A stretch of 64,000 nucleotides of DNA from Dipteris shenzhenensis (lineage: Eukaryota > Polypodiophyta > Polypodiopsida > Gleicheniales). Below the pieces are notes generated by a model that had not been told where the DNA came from, did no database searches, and saw only the letters and a list, made by a program, of their open reading frames with translations. Position 1 is the first letter of the stretch; each line of letters opens with the position of its first letter. The stretch lies in the NCBI GenBank assembly GCA_047967505.1, contig CM106538.1; one strand, 5' to 3'. Below, piece after piece: positions 1-8,946 of this stretch. The translations under genes and the position numbers were made by a program.

Positions 1-2
1 GC

Positions 3-203
3 AAGTATACTCCTTGCAATCACTGTGGAAAGACAAATCACCTTTCAAAGGACTGCTTCAAAGTTAATCCATGCAAGAACTGTGGCAAGAACAACCATCA
101 TGAGAAGTTTTGCAGAGCCAAAGCAAAGACACAAAATGCAAATCTACTTATAGTTAATGAGCCTCCACAAGATGAGGCATCCTTTGAAGATTATGCATTT
201 TAA
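3..203 (+). pseudogene. Gag C-terminus with two zinc knuckles (LTR element family E), cut by window edge
   Basis: The frame is open from the window edge and ends in TAA at 201-203, giving 66 visible codons. It holds two consecutive CX2CX4HX4C zinc knuckles, CNHCGKTNHLSKDC and CKNCGKNNHHEKFC, followed by a short polar tail. Such knuckles bind retroelement RNA during packaging. No protease, integrase or reverse transcriptase follows: after the stop there are only about 370 bases before a purine tract and an LTR. The end of Gag is therefore placed directly next to the 3' LTR, as in gag-only (TR-GAG-like) elements or an internally deleted copy. A decayed relative lies at 53015-53364. No stop interrupts the visible part, so it may be intact upstream of the window. 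Confidence 0.8.
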
Positions 204-579
204 ACACATCTCTATGTATGCTCCAGATCTCTCTTTTTATGTCAAGGTACTCAGCCTGGATAGTCCTCCAAAATGAATGAAAATAAACTATTGTGTTTTG
301 TGTGTTTTGTAAACACTTCTGGTCACCTTATGATGTAGGCCATGTGTATGTTTTGCTCCATGGTACCTCCTGCAGACATTGTGTGCATGTACATGCAGGG
401 GAGATAACCATTGGAAGGTCTTTTTGTATCCCTTTTTGTTTACCTTACACCCAAGGGAACCCTTGCTAGCATGAGAACCTAGCCATAGATTTATCCTTGA
501 CCACCATGAGATGGCATGAAAAACTATGAGACTAGATGTATCCTTGACATAGCCTGAGGCATTTCCTTGAGGGGGGGTT
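204..579 (+). other. Gag-to-LTR spacer with polypurine tract (family E)
   Basis: I see no coding potential here. The stretch ends in ttgagggggggtt (568-579), a plausible polypurine tract priming plus-strand DNA synthesis, directly abutting the LTR that starts with TGTTGG. Confidence 0.6.
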
Positions 580-867
580 TGTTGGGATATCTCAAGGTGT
601 ATGCCTTAGGCACACCTTATGTTTCTATGTGTGAGTGCTAGAGGCACAGTTAGGTGCCCACAAGCACAGTTAGGTGGTGGAGAGCCACATAGGATGATTG
701 AGAGAATCTAGGAGCAGATTGAGGAGATGATTGTGGAGCTCTGAGGTCATCAGTGATGTCAGTGAGCTTGTATGAGGTGCCTACTTAAGGACCTCACTTT
801 TCTTCATTCTATAAGCAAGTATTCTAATTTTGTGTCCACTCTACTCTTTCCTTTCAGTATTCCAACA
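580..867 (+). repeat. 3' LTR of family E element (288 bp)
   Basis: The block starts TGTTGGGATATC and ends TATTCCAACA, so it is bounded by the inverted repeat TGTTGG/CCAACA. It follows a purine-rich tract on the plus strand. A second related LTR is at 57520-57792; shared words include gattctaggagc, gatgtca, and ttcattctat. Its right edge abuts the first base of the 13-bp minisatellite, so the element appears to have inserted into or beside that array. The matching 5' LTR would lie left of the window. Confidence 0.75.
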
Positions 868-1169
868 TAGAAGTCCTATGTAGAACTCGCATGTACAAGT
901 CGTATGTAGAACTTGCATGTAGAAGTCCTATGTAGAAGTCATATGTAGAACTTGCATGTACAACTCGCATGTAGAACTTGCATGTAGAACTCGCATGTAC
1001 AACTCACATGTAGGAGTTGTATGTAGGAGTTGTATGTAGAACTTTCATGTAGAACTCGCATGTACAACTCGCATGTAGGAGTTGCATGTAGAAGTTGTAT
1101 GTAGAACTTGCATGTAGAACTCGCATTTACAACTGGCATGTAGGACTTGCATGTAGAAGTTGCATGTAG
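868..1169. repeat. 13-bp CATG minisatellite, array 1
   Basis: The array is a tandem run of a 13-bp monomer close to catgtagaactyg, with variants catgtacaactcg, catgtaggagttg and tatgtagaagtcg. Because 13 is not a multiple of 3, all frames stay open for long stretches and give a spurious Cys/Tyr/Met-rich repeating peptide. I treat it as non-coding. Many junctions read TGCATG. Confidence 0.9.
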
Positions 1170-1288
1170 AACATGCAAGTTGGATTTCGAAGAGGGATTA
1201 TTTCTAGCCTTATGCAAGTACAAGTGGAGCTTTGCCGCTACTCTACACACACATTCTGTTCTACCTAAGTCCATGTTGGCACTGAGTC
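1170..1288. repeat. Composite-repeat block P, copy 1
   Basis: This 119-bp block starts aacatgcaagttggatttc and ends ccatgttggcactgagtc. It is a close direct match to 8252-8369. In both copies it directly follows a 13-bp minisatellite. I see no coding evidence. Confidence 0.8.
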
Positions 1289-1372
1289 CTCCTCCTCTCT
1301 CCTCCTCCCTTCTCCTTCTCCTCCTCTCTCCTCCTCCCTCCTCCTCCTCCTCCTCCTCCTCCTCCCTCCTCT
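1289..1372. repeat. Pyrimidine-rich (CCT)n tract
   Basis: Nearly pure CCT/CTC repeats. The complementary GA-rich tract lies in the other copy of the composite repeat at 7450-7580, that is, inverted. The long open frames here are composition artefacts. Confidence 0.85.
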
Positions 1373-1513
1373 CTCTTCTTTCCCCCATGCTCTTACACCT
1401 TCTTCCTCCCCCACTCTTATGCTCCCCCTGAACACTTTGTTCCTCAACCCTTAAACTCCATGATCTACGAGGGAGACGAGTTCTCCACCATGTACCTTAC
1501 CCTAAACCTTTCC
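1373..1513. repeat. Composite-repeat block Q, copy 1 (inverted relative to copy 2)
   Basis: The reverse complement of 7317-7452 matches this block almost end to end; shared words include ccatgatctac, gggagacgag and tccaccatgtac. It is therefore the inverted partner of that segment, while the flanking blocks P and R are in direct orientation. Confidence 0.75.
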
Positions 1514-1545
1514 ACCACCCCCCCCCTCCGCAAGGTTGGAGGAGG

Positions 1546-1765
1546 GGTTGCAATGTTGGAGGAGAGGGGAGGAGGGGTTGCAAGGTTAGGGCATGCTTTT
1601 GGACATGGAGTGCAAGGAAGCATGGGCACTTGAGACAATGGCTTGGAATACCAAAGTAGAACTCAACACAATGCCCCAAAGAGTGTGGGCTTCATTCCAT
1701 TATGGGCTATTTATACAAGTTGGAGAGCTTCTCTCTCTACATATAGGAAGTGTAACACATTCTCT
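1546..1765 (+). promoter_or_regulatory. Composite-repeat block R, copy 1, with TATA box upstream of the minisatellite
   Basis: The block matches 7597-7800 in direct orientation. Near its 3' end it carries tatttata (1708-1715) in the context gggctatttatacaag, a good match to a plant TATA box, about 60 bp before the minisatellite begins. A transcript starting 25-35 bp downstream would run into the array. Promoter activity is inferred from the motif and its conservation in both copies. Confidence 0.5.
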
Positions 1766-2152
1766 CTCTACATGTAGAACTTGCATGTAGAACTCGCATG
1801 TACAAGTCGTATGTAGAACTTGCATGTACAAGTCACATGTAGGAGTTGCATGTAGAAGTTGTATGTAGAACTTGCATGTACAAGTCGCATGTAGGAGTTG
1901 CATGTAGAAGTCATATGTAGAACTTGCATGTACAACTCGCACATAGAACTCGCATGTACAACTCGCATGTAGGAGTTGCATGTAGAAGTCGTATGTAGAA
2001 CTTGCATGTACAACTCGCACGTAGAACTCGCATGTACAACTCGCATGTTACAAGAGTTGCATGCAGAAGTTGTATGTAGAAGTCGTATGTAGAACTTGCA
2101 TGTAGAACTCGCATGTACAACTCGCATGTACAACTCGCATGTAGGAGTTGTA
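1766..2152. repeat. 13-bp CATG minisatellite, array 2
   Basis: About 29 monomers of the same 13-bp unit as array 1, preceded by short degenerate units with the word tgtaacacattctctctctac. It ends abruptly at ggagttgtatgtgtggaggggg. Confidence 0.9.
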
Positions 2153-2973
2153 TGTGTGGAGGGGGTCTTGTGGTTGAGGCGGTGGGCTCTTTCTGTGCAT
2201 CCTCTTTAGTGGCAACATTTTCTGTACCTGAATGCTCTCCAAGTCTTTCTCGATGTAACGTGATTGTTGAGGAACAATGGACGGTGGGTGGATGGCTAGG
2301 TTATCATTGTGAGATGGGCTCGAAGTCACTTACAATGTGAGGATGGGAGTAAGGTGGTGGTCTATGGAGAGGGAGGAGTGTCTTGCATAGGGCTCAGAAT
2401 GAAGAAGAGGATGGAGGCAAAATGTGAAAGATGAAGAATGAGGGCATGGAGTGGGTTTTTATAGGAAATGAGTTTAAGTTTAGGGTTAAACCCTAAACTC
2501 TTCCCGAGAGGTAACTTGTTATGGATAGCTCGGTTTGCTCTTCTGCAAAAAGATGAAATGATCAAAATTGCAAGCTCTATGCATTCGTGTCCACTACTTA
2601 GCCTGATTGTTTATCAAGTGGCTTCTATTTAAGATATAAAGAAAATTTCTTAAGGTAGTAACCCAAGGTTGATGCTTGGGGTAGATATGTTTGGCTAGAA
2701 ATGGAAAAAAAATGTACTCTCCTTGCCCTTGAGTGTTATTTTCATGAAAGTTTCTTTTACACATACCCGCGTATGTTTTACTCATTACTTGAGACGCTAG
2801 TCTCCCTGGTAGTGGTGCCAAATGTTGGCTCTTTCCTATCGCTTTCATAGGAAGAGCTGGGTTTTCTCAGTATGCAGGGTTCCGAGGCTTTTTGTCACCT
2901 ATAGATATATCGGGGTTGTCAGTTGTAGTATATGTGTAGCTTAGGACCTCGAGTCATGTTCCAGTGAGACATA
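2153..2973. other. No gene recognised; 5' flank of copia element A
   Basis: Mixed unique-looking sequence with only short, unremarkable open frames on both strands. The last five bases (acata, 2969-2973) form the imperfect target-site duplication of element A with acgta at 7045-7049. Confidence 0.5.
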
Positions 2974-3331
2974 TGTGAATAGAGTGGAAGAGAAGTAAGG
3001 AGTCTCACTTGCAGCTTTCTCACATACACAATGGGGGAATACACACAAAGGTGGAGGCTAAAAATAGTTTTCCTCTTCTTAGTTGTGAAATCCAAAGGAA
3101 CTCTCTCTAAGTACAAAAGGAATAAGTAAACCCTATATGTGGGTCTCAAACCAAACTCAGCTAACCTAGGTGGCATACTAACTGAGCCACTAACTAGAGT
3201 ACATAAAGATAGCTGTCATGTAGCTATTATTCATGGGCGGTGTACCAACTGCATCTATAGCTAACAAGTCGGTGACATAAATGCACAACGGTCACCCTGG
3301 CATATCACGAGTGGAGCTCGATATCTCAACA
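2974..3331 (-). repeat. 3' LTR of copia element A
   Basis: Read on the minus strand it runs from TGTTGAGATATCGAGC (ending at plus-strand 3331) to TTCACA at 2974. The neighbouring purine tract on the minus strand (complement of 3332-3345) is the PPT. The pol stop codon falls inside the LTR, as in B and C. Confidence 0.9.
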
Positions 3332-4850
3332 CTCCCCCTTGAGCTCAATCCCAATTCTTGAACACCAAGCAGGTCTCTAAACTTGCGAATCTTCTCTGCA
3401 CCCAATGCCTTTATGAATATGTAAGCTACTTGATCCTCTGTGCTAACATAAACTAGATCAATAAAGCCTACTAGAACCTTCTCCCGCACATAGTGATAAT
3501 GCACCTCAATGTGCTTTGTTCTAGCATGATAGACTGGGTTATTTGCTAAGTGTATACTGCTCATGTTGTCATAATAAATGGCAACTGGCCCATCTATAGA
3601 CTGATGCATATCATAAAGTAGCTTACGCAACCAAGCTACCTCACATGTAGCCATTGCTACACGCCTGTACTCAGCCTTTGTGCTCGACAAGGCAACTGTA
3701 GGCTGTTTCTTACTGCTTCAAGTGACTGCAGCACTCCCAAAAGAGAACACATATCCACTGGTGGATCATCTATCAGAAATACTACCAGCCCAATCAGCAT
3801 CACTGTATCCACACAACTGTATTTGAACCCCAGTCTCATAAAATAATCCATACTGCAATGTGGACTTCACATACCTCATTTTGCGTCTAGCCGCATCCAA
3901 ATGCGGTTTCCTTGGAGCCTGCATAAACTGACTTACCAGCCCAACAACATAGCTCAAATCTGGCCTAGTAATAGTCATATAAATCAAACTTCCTACTATG
4001 CATCTGTACATAGTAGGGTCTTTCAGAAGCTCACCTACATCTGTGCTCAACTTCACATTTTGCTCCAAAGGAACTGAAATAGGCTGATAGCCTGTCATCC
4101 CATATTCGGACATCATGTCCAATCCATACTGCCTCTGCAAGAGCCATATCCCACTTGTGGATCTAATCACCTCAATGCCCAAGTAACGCAGCTCTCCCAA
4201 ATCCTTCATCTCAAACTTCTGCTTCAATAGCATTTTCACATGAAGGATATCTTCATCACTATCACTTGTGATGATCAAATCATCAACATAAATGACAACA
4301 AGCATAATGCCTTTCTCTGTTTTTCTCACATAAAGTGAGAAATCTGCCTTGGAAATCTGAAAGCCATTAGTGACAAGATAGTTTCCTATCTTGTCAGACC
4401 ATGCTCTGGGTGCTTGCTTCAAGCCATACAAGGCTTTCTTCAACCTGCAAACAACTCAGGATGAACATGCACATAACCTGGTGGCTGCTCCATATAGACC
4501 TCTTCTTGCAAATCACCATGCAAGAAGGCATTCTTTACATCCATTTGATACAAAGACCATCCCTTTGATGTAGCCATAGCAATGACTGCTCTTACGGTTG
4601 CCATCCTTACAACCGGACTGAATGTTTCTTCATAATCAATGCCATATGTCTGTGCATACCCCTTGACAACTAATCTTGCCTTGTATCTATTCACAGAACC
4701 ATCTGCATTGTGCTTCACCTTATAAACCCACTTGCAGCCAATTGCATTCTTGTCTTTAGGCAAAGGCACCAATTCCCATGTAGCATTTCTTCCAAGGCAT
4801 CCATTTCTTCATCCATGGCTTTTTCAAAAGAAGTGGGTTCTGGTTCATGT
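3332..4850 (-). pseudogene. Copia A reverse transcriptase-RNase H, broken
   Basis: This is the C-terminal half of copia Pol, which copies RNA to DNA and degrades the RNA strand. The frames give in order the start of the RT domain ([18 protein letters not shown]), [27 protein letters not shown], the catalytic YVDD box near 4280, KPISVPLEQNV, GSLIYMTITRPDLSY, and RNase H motifs (DADWAGS, KHIEVHYH). Frame changes occur around 4440 and 3700-3770, so no single frame spans the domain. The last codons (GLSSRGSVEIS) overlap the polypurine tract and LTR. Catalytic residues survive but the frame does not, so this is a pseudogene. Identification as copia RT is very secure. Confidence 0.9.
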
Positions 4851-5297
4851 ATCACTTTCACCATATAGGCATAGTAAATAGCTGTAAATCCATCATATTT
4901 CAACCTATCCATAGGATACTTAACTCTGGTAGACCTATGCAAAATAGGCTCACTACTAGGTGCTCTCAAAACATCCCTTGTCTCCCTTACTCTAGGTGTA
5001 ACAATAGAAGGAATACCCAACTCATCATCAAGGCTCTGTTCTGAGCCACTGGATTCACCATCAACATAAGAGTGACCTGCATTCATATCAAACATGGGCT
5101 GATCTACTTTCTCTTTTCCTTTTTGTGACACTTGCATACCACTATCTACATTGCTTTGAGGAGATCCTCCTGATCTCAATCTGCCTGTCCATGGCGAAGT
5201 ATGTGAACCACTGCTAGAGGACACTACAGGTCCACTAATATTTTGTGATTGCTCCATTTTGTGCATCTACATCATTAATCACATTTATTGGTTTATA
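4851..5297 (-). pseudogene. Copia A integrase-RT linker, decayed
   Basis: This is the low-complexity, Ser/Asp-rich linker between integrase and RT (SSSSGSHTSPWTGRLRSG, then VTPRVRETRDVLRAP). It matches the linkers in elements B (22660-23150) and C (48400-48720). The alignment is good over its length and broken by stops. Confidence 0.8.
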
Positions 5298-6582
5298 CTA
5301 GCTACTCATCTCATCAAAAACAACATCTCTACTTACTATAAACTTACGAGTATAAGGGTTATAGCATCTATACCCTTTTTGCTGCAGAGAATAACCAATA
5401 AAGATGCACTTCTCAGCTTTTGGATCCAACTTGGATCTCAACTCATCTAGCACATGAACACAGGCAATGCATCCAAAAACTTTCAAATGAGAAATATCTG
5501 GTTTCCTACCAGTATACCTCTCCTCTGGCGTCATGCCATGTATTGCTGCAGTGGGAGTCATGTTCATTATGTAGATTGCTATAGCAAGTGCTTCAGCCCA
5601 ATAATAATCTGGTAGGTCTTTTTCATTGAGCATGGCACGAGATACCTCTCCAATATGCTTGTTTTTCCTTTCTGTAAGTCTATTTTGCTGTGGGGTATGA
5701 TTGTATGAATATTGCTGCTTTATGCCATGCTCCTGCAGGAACCTTGCAAACTCATTTCAGAGGTACTCTCCCCCTCCATCTGACCTTAGGCATTTTATTT
5801 GCAGGCCTGTTTCTTTCTCAACCATAGCTTTAAAAGCTTTGAAATGCCCAAACACTTCACTTTTCTTTTTCATAAAATACACCCAAACTTTTCTGCTGTA
5901 GTCATCAATAAAAGTGACAAAATAATGATAGCCTCCAATAGATGCAGCTTTAGTAGTCCACACATAAGAGTGGATTAATTCCAATGGCCTCTTACTCTCT
6001 TGAACATGTCTAGGAAATGGTTACCTTACCTGTTTTCCAAATTGACAGGCTTCACATACCTTATGCATTTTTGCAACCTTGAACTTAGGCAATCCTGTAA
6101 CAATATTTTGGGCCTGCATTAATTTAACTCGCTAAATTAACATGACCAATGCGTTTATGCCAGATATCAATATCTACAACTGCACCGGTCCCATGTGGAA
6201 ACATTGCTGCACTCAATTCAGGCATGTCTGCATCCAATGTAAACATCCTACCCTTCTTCTTCCCTTTTGCTACCAAGCCACCTTTATTTTTCATATCCTC
6301 AACAAAGCATCCATGAGGATTAAATCTGACTTACAGGCCTTGCTCAACCATGTGACCAATAGAAACCAGGTTCTTGGTGATATTCGGGACATGAAATACA
6401 TCAGGCAGGTATTTCTTTTTCCCATCCTACATAGACAAAGGAATTTTACCAATCTGCACAATAGGATGTGCGATATCATCACCAGTCTCTACAAATCTTG
6501 GTCTTTCCATTTTCCTTGCATCCTGCATCCATTCTGCATGACCTGTCATGTGGTTTGATGCACTTGAGTCAACATACCACAC
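5298..6582 (-). pseudogene. Copia A protease remnant and integrase, broken
   Basis: The region starts at the protease active-site remnant (VDSSAS, where relative B reads VDSGAS) and continues through the GAG-pre-integrase zinc region (HKRIGH and CEAC) into the integrase core. The first catalytic Asp is lost: B and C read HSDVW, A reads HSYVW (codon at 5964-5966). The second motif (LRSDGGGEYL) and the Glu motif (ERKNKHIGE) remain. A TGA at 5757-5759 right after GGGEYL is shared with element B. Further downstream MLNEKDLPDYYWAEA and KVFGCIA are intact. Integration activity is not expected. Confidence 0.9.
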
Positions 6583-6674
6583 CTCCCAAACTCGAAAAAG
6601 GAAAGCAACAATGATCCTCTTACCAAGACACCACGAACTTGGTTTGCTTCCTTGAGCTCCTTACCACGAACCGA
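6583..6674 (-). other. Element A leader joined to pol by loss of gag
   Basis: These bases match the 5' leader of B (19891-19980) and C. Immediately after cgagtttggga (minus strand) the sequence jumps to the protease codons; B has about 1.43 kb of leader and gag in between. Confidence 0.8.
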
Positions 6675-6686
6675 GCTTTGATACCA
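6675..6686 (-). other. Primer binding site of element A
   Basis: On the minus strand tggtatcaaagc lies directly inside the 5' LTR. It matches the initiator tRNA-Met 3' end (tggtatcagagc) with one change. Confidence 0.85.
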
Positions 6687-7044
6687 TGTGAAGAGAGTGG
6701 GAGAGAAGTAAGGAGTCTCACTTGCAGCTTTCTCACATACACAATGGGGGAATACACATAAAGGTGGAGGCTGAAAACAGTTTTCCTCTTCTTAGTTATG
6801 AAAGCTAAAAGAACTCTCTCTAAGTACAAAAGGAATAGGTGAACCCTATATGTGGGTCCCAAACCAAACTTAGCTAACCTAGGTGGCATACTAACTGAGC
6901 CACTAACTAGAATACATAAAGATAGCTATCATCCAGCTATTATTCATGGGTGGCGTACCAACCGCATCTATAGCTAACAAGTCGGTGACATAAATGCACA
7001 ACGGTCACCCTGGCATATCACGAGTGAAGCTCGATATCTCAACA
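6687..7044 (-). repeat. 5' LTR of copia element A
   Basis: 358 bp, minus strand, TGTTGAGATATCGAGC...CTTCACA. About twenty differences from the 3' LTR by eye, mostly transitions. Confidence 0.9.
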
Positions 7045-7316
7045 ACGTAGGCTTAAGTGTGGTAAGCAAACAAAGTGCATGCATGTGTAAAAGGAGCATG
7101 TATCATCATGATTGAGGTAATGAAGGCTTTCGCCTTCATTGGGGGTTGAAGGGTTTAGGAGGAGGTTAAGGGTTAGAAGGAGGTTCCAAGGTTAGAAGGA
7201 GTTCCAAGGTTTAGAAGGAGTTCTAAGGTTTAGAAAGAGTTTCCAGAGTTTAGAAGAGGTTCCAGGGCTAGAAGGAGGTTCCAAGGTTTAGAAGGAGTCC
7301 AAGGTTAGAAGGGGGA
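7045..7316. repeat. Flank of element A and a ~21-bp minisatellite
   Basis: After a short unique stretch, a degenerate tandem run of ggttccaaggtttagaagga units (about 21 bp) occupies roughly 7156-7330. No gene is seen. Confidence 0.7.
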
Positions 7317-7580
7317 TCCAAGGTTCAGGGTAGAGTACATGGTGGAGGACTCGTCTCCCTTGTAGATCATGGACTTTAAGGGTTGACAAACAAAGGGTTT
7401 AAGGGGAGCATAGGAGTGGGAGAGGAAGAAGGTGTAGGAGCATGGGGAAAAGAGGAGAGAGGAGGGAGGAGGAGGATGAGGAGGAGGAGGAGGAGGGAAG
7501 AGGAGAAGGGAGGAGGAGAAGGGAGGACGAGGAGGAGGGAGGAGGAGGAGGAAGAGGGAGGAGGAGAGGGAGAGCATGTA
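7317..7580. repeat. Composite-repeat block Q plus GA-rich tract, copy 2
   Basis: 7317-7452 is the reverse complement of 1373-1513, and 7450-7580 is a (GGA)n-rich tract that is the reverse of the (CCT)n tract at 1289-1372. The pair has therefore been inverted as one unit relative to copy 1. Confidence 0.75.
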
Positions 7581-7596
7581 GGAGAGGGAGAGGATG

Positions 7597-7795
7597 GGTT
7601 GCAAGGTTGGAGGAGAGGTTGCAAGGTTAGGGCATGCTTTTGGACATGGAGTACAAGGAAGCATGGACACTTGAGACAATTGCTTAGAATACCAAAGTAG
7701 AACTCAACACAATGCCCCAAAGAGTGTGGGCTTCATTCCATTATGGGGTATTTATACAAGTTGGAGAGCTTCTCTTTCTGCATGTAGGAATTGTA
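7597..7795 (+). promoter_or_regulatory. Composite-repeat block R, copy 2, with TATA box
   Basis: Direct copy of 1546-1745, including the sequence tatttatacaagttggagag with the TATA box at 7749-7756. It again lies just upstream of a 13-bp minisatellite. Conservation of the TATA box with respect to the array in both copies is the main argument that it is a promoter. Confidence 0.5.
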
Positions 7796-8251
7796 ACACA
7801 TTCTCTCTCTACATGTAGAAGTTGTAACACATTCTCCATGTAGAACTCGCATATAGAAGTTGTAACACATTCTCTTTCTACATGTAGAACTCACATATAG
7901 TTGTAACACATTCTCTTTCTACATGTAGAACTCACATATAGAAGTTGCATGTAGAAGTCATATGTAGAACTTGCATGTAGAACTCGCATGTACAAGTCAT
8001 GTAGAGCTTGCATGTAGGAGTTGTATGTAGAACTTGCATGTAGAACTCGCATGTACAAGTCATATGTAGAACTTCCATGTAGAAGTCGTATGTAGAAGTT
8101 GTATGTACAACTCGCATGTAGAACTTGCATGTACAACTCGCATGTAGGAGTTGCATGTAGAAGTCGTATGTAGAACTTGCATGTAGAACTCAAAGGTACA
8201 ACTCACATGTAGGAGTTGCATGTAGAAGTCGTATGTAGAACTTGCATGTAG
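7796..8251. repeat. Minisatellite array 3 (higher-order ~50-bp units, then 13-bp units)
   Basis: 7796-7940 consists of longer units with the word tgtaacacattctctttctac plus catgtagaactcacatatag. From about 7940 to 8251 it is the plain 13-bp CATG monomer of arrays 1 and 2. The open frames in it are by-products of the 13-bp period. Confidence 0.9.
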
Positions 8252-8369
8252 AACATGCAAGTTGGATTTCTAAGAGATTATTTCTAGCCTTATGCAAGTA
8301 CAAGCGAAGCTTTACCGCTACTCTACACACACATTCTGTTCTACCTAAGTCCATGTTGGCACAGAGTCA
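8252..8369. repeat. Composite-repeat block P, copy 2
   Basis: Direct copy of 1170-1288. Here it is followed at once by the start codon of the large element's first frame (ATG at 8372), whereas copy 1 is followed by the CCT tract. Confidence 0.8.
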
Positions 8370-8371
8370 AC

Positions 8372-8946
8372 ATGGATGCAGAGAATGAGTTTTTTGAGTT
8401 TGAGATGGAGCTTGGCCTCCACCCCCAACCCCCTATCCCGCAAGCCATCAGTCCCTCTGACTCATAGAGCATGCCCTCGGCCACGATCTATATGTCCTTT
8501 GACTTCCCAACAGGGACGCCCCCCTCAAGGATGTTAAGAAGTGGACCTCGGCCCTTGCAAAAGGGGAATACCAAATTGTGCGCTCACAAATGCACTCGCT
8601 GCTTGGAGATGCATGGCTCCAATAGCTCGATGGATGTGCCCTCCACCCCCCTACGCATACAAGGGTGATGACTACACCCTTCATTATCACACCGCAGTGG
8701 CGTATCAAGCGCTTAGGGAGCCGACAGTTCAAGATGAGCTTGCAGTGACAGATATGGGATTCTTTGGCAGACTACCTTCCATGTCACTTGGATATGAGGC
8801 TCTTGGAGAGTTTCTCCAGGCCTACAACTCCAACACGAATGTGGGCATCCTTTGAGACATGATGGGCACTCCCCACTTCTACCACCTCAATGTGGACGTG
8901 GTGCAAGCCGCCTTTGGCCTTCCAATCACATCGGTAATAAGTACTC
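8372..8946 (+). pseudogene. N-terminal part of the LARD-like element protein
   Basis: An ATG at 8372 opens MDAENEFFEFEMELG and continues in one frame with a TAG (8465-8467) to about 8668. The adjacent frame (8541-8855 onward) then reads coherently, including RLPSMSLGYEALGEFL and VVQAAFGLPIT. The last motif resembles the FGLP element in the plant retroelement mobile-domain proteins that precede coiled coils. At least two frameshifts separate the pieces. I do not recognise a named family. Its position at the start of the coding region and the FGLP-like word are what can be said. Confidence 0.45.

Larger units (their letters stand above)
2974..7044 (-). mobile_element. Ty1/copia element A, complete LTR to LTR but lacking gag
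   Basis: Two 358-bp LTRs (2974-3331 and 6687-7044) in the same orientation flank a PBS, a pol remnant and a polypurine tract. The flanking pentamers acata and acgta differ at one base, consistent with an old 5-bp target duplication. The element is about 1.4 kb shorter than relative B once B's LTR duplication is discounted, because Gag is missing: the leader (cgagtttggga) joins the protease region directly near 6582. The order PR-IN-RT-RNaseH is copia-type. Roughly twenty LTR differences make it older than B. Confidence 0.9.

Noticed and set aside
1289-1372. Pro/Ser-rich or Arg/Glu-rich protein in the CCT/GGA tracts
   Set aside because: Pure low-complexity composition in both copies, open on both strands.
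868-2152. Long overlapping Cys/Tyr-rich frames in the minisatellites could encode a repetitive secreted peptide
   Set aside because: A 13-bp period keeps several frames open at once on the same strand; there is no signal peptide, no consistent start and no codon bias. It is a product of the repeat.
7383-7700. Acidic Glu-rich protein
   Set aside because: Comes from the (GGA)n tract of the composite repeat.
868-8251. CRISPR-like arrays
   Set aside because: Units are contiguous 13-bp minisatellite monomers without unique spacers, in a plant-type genome.
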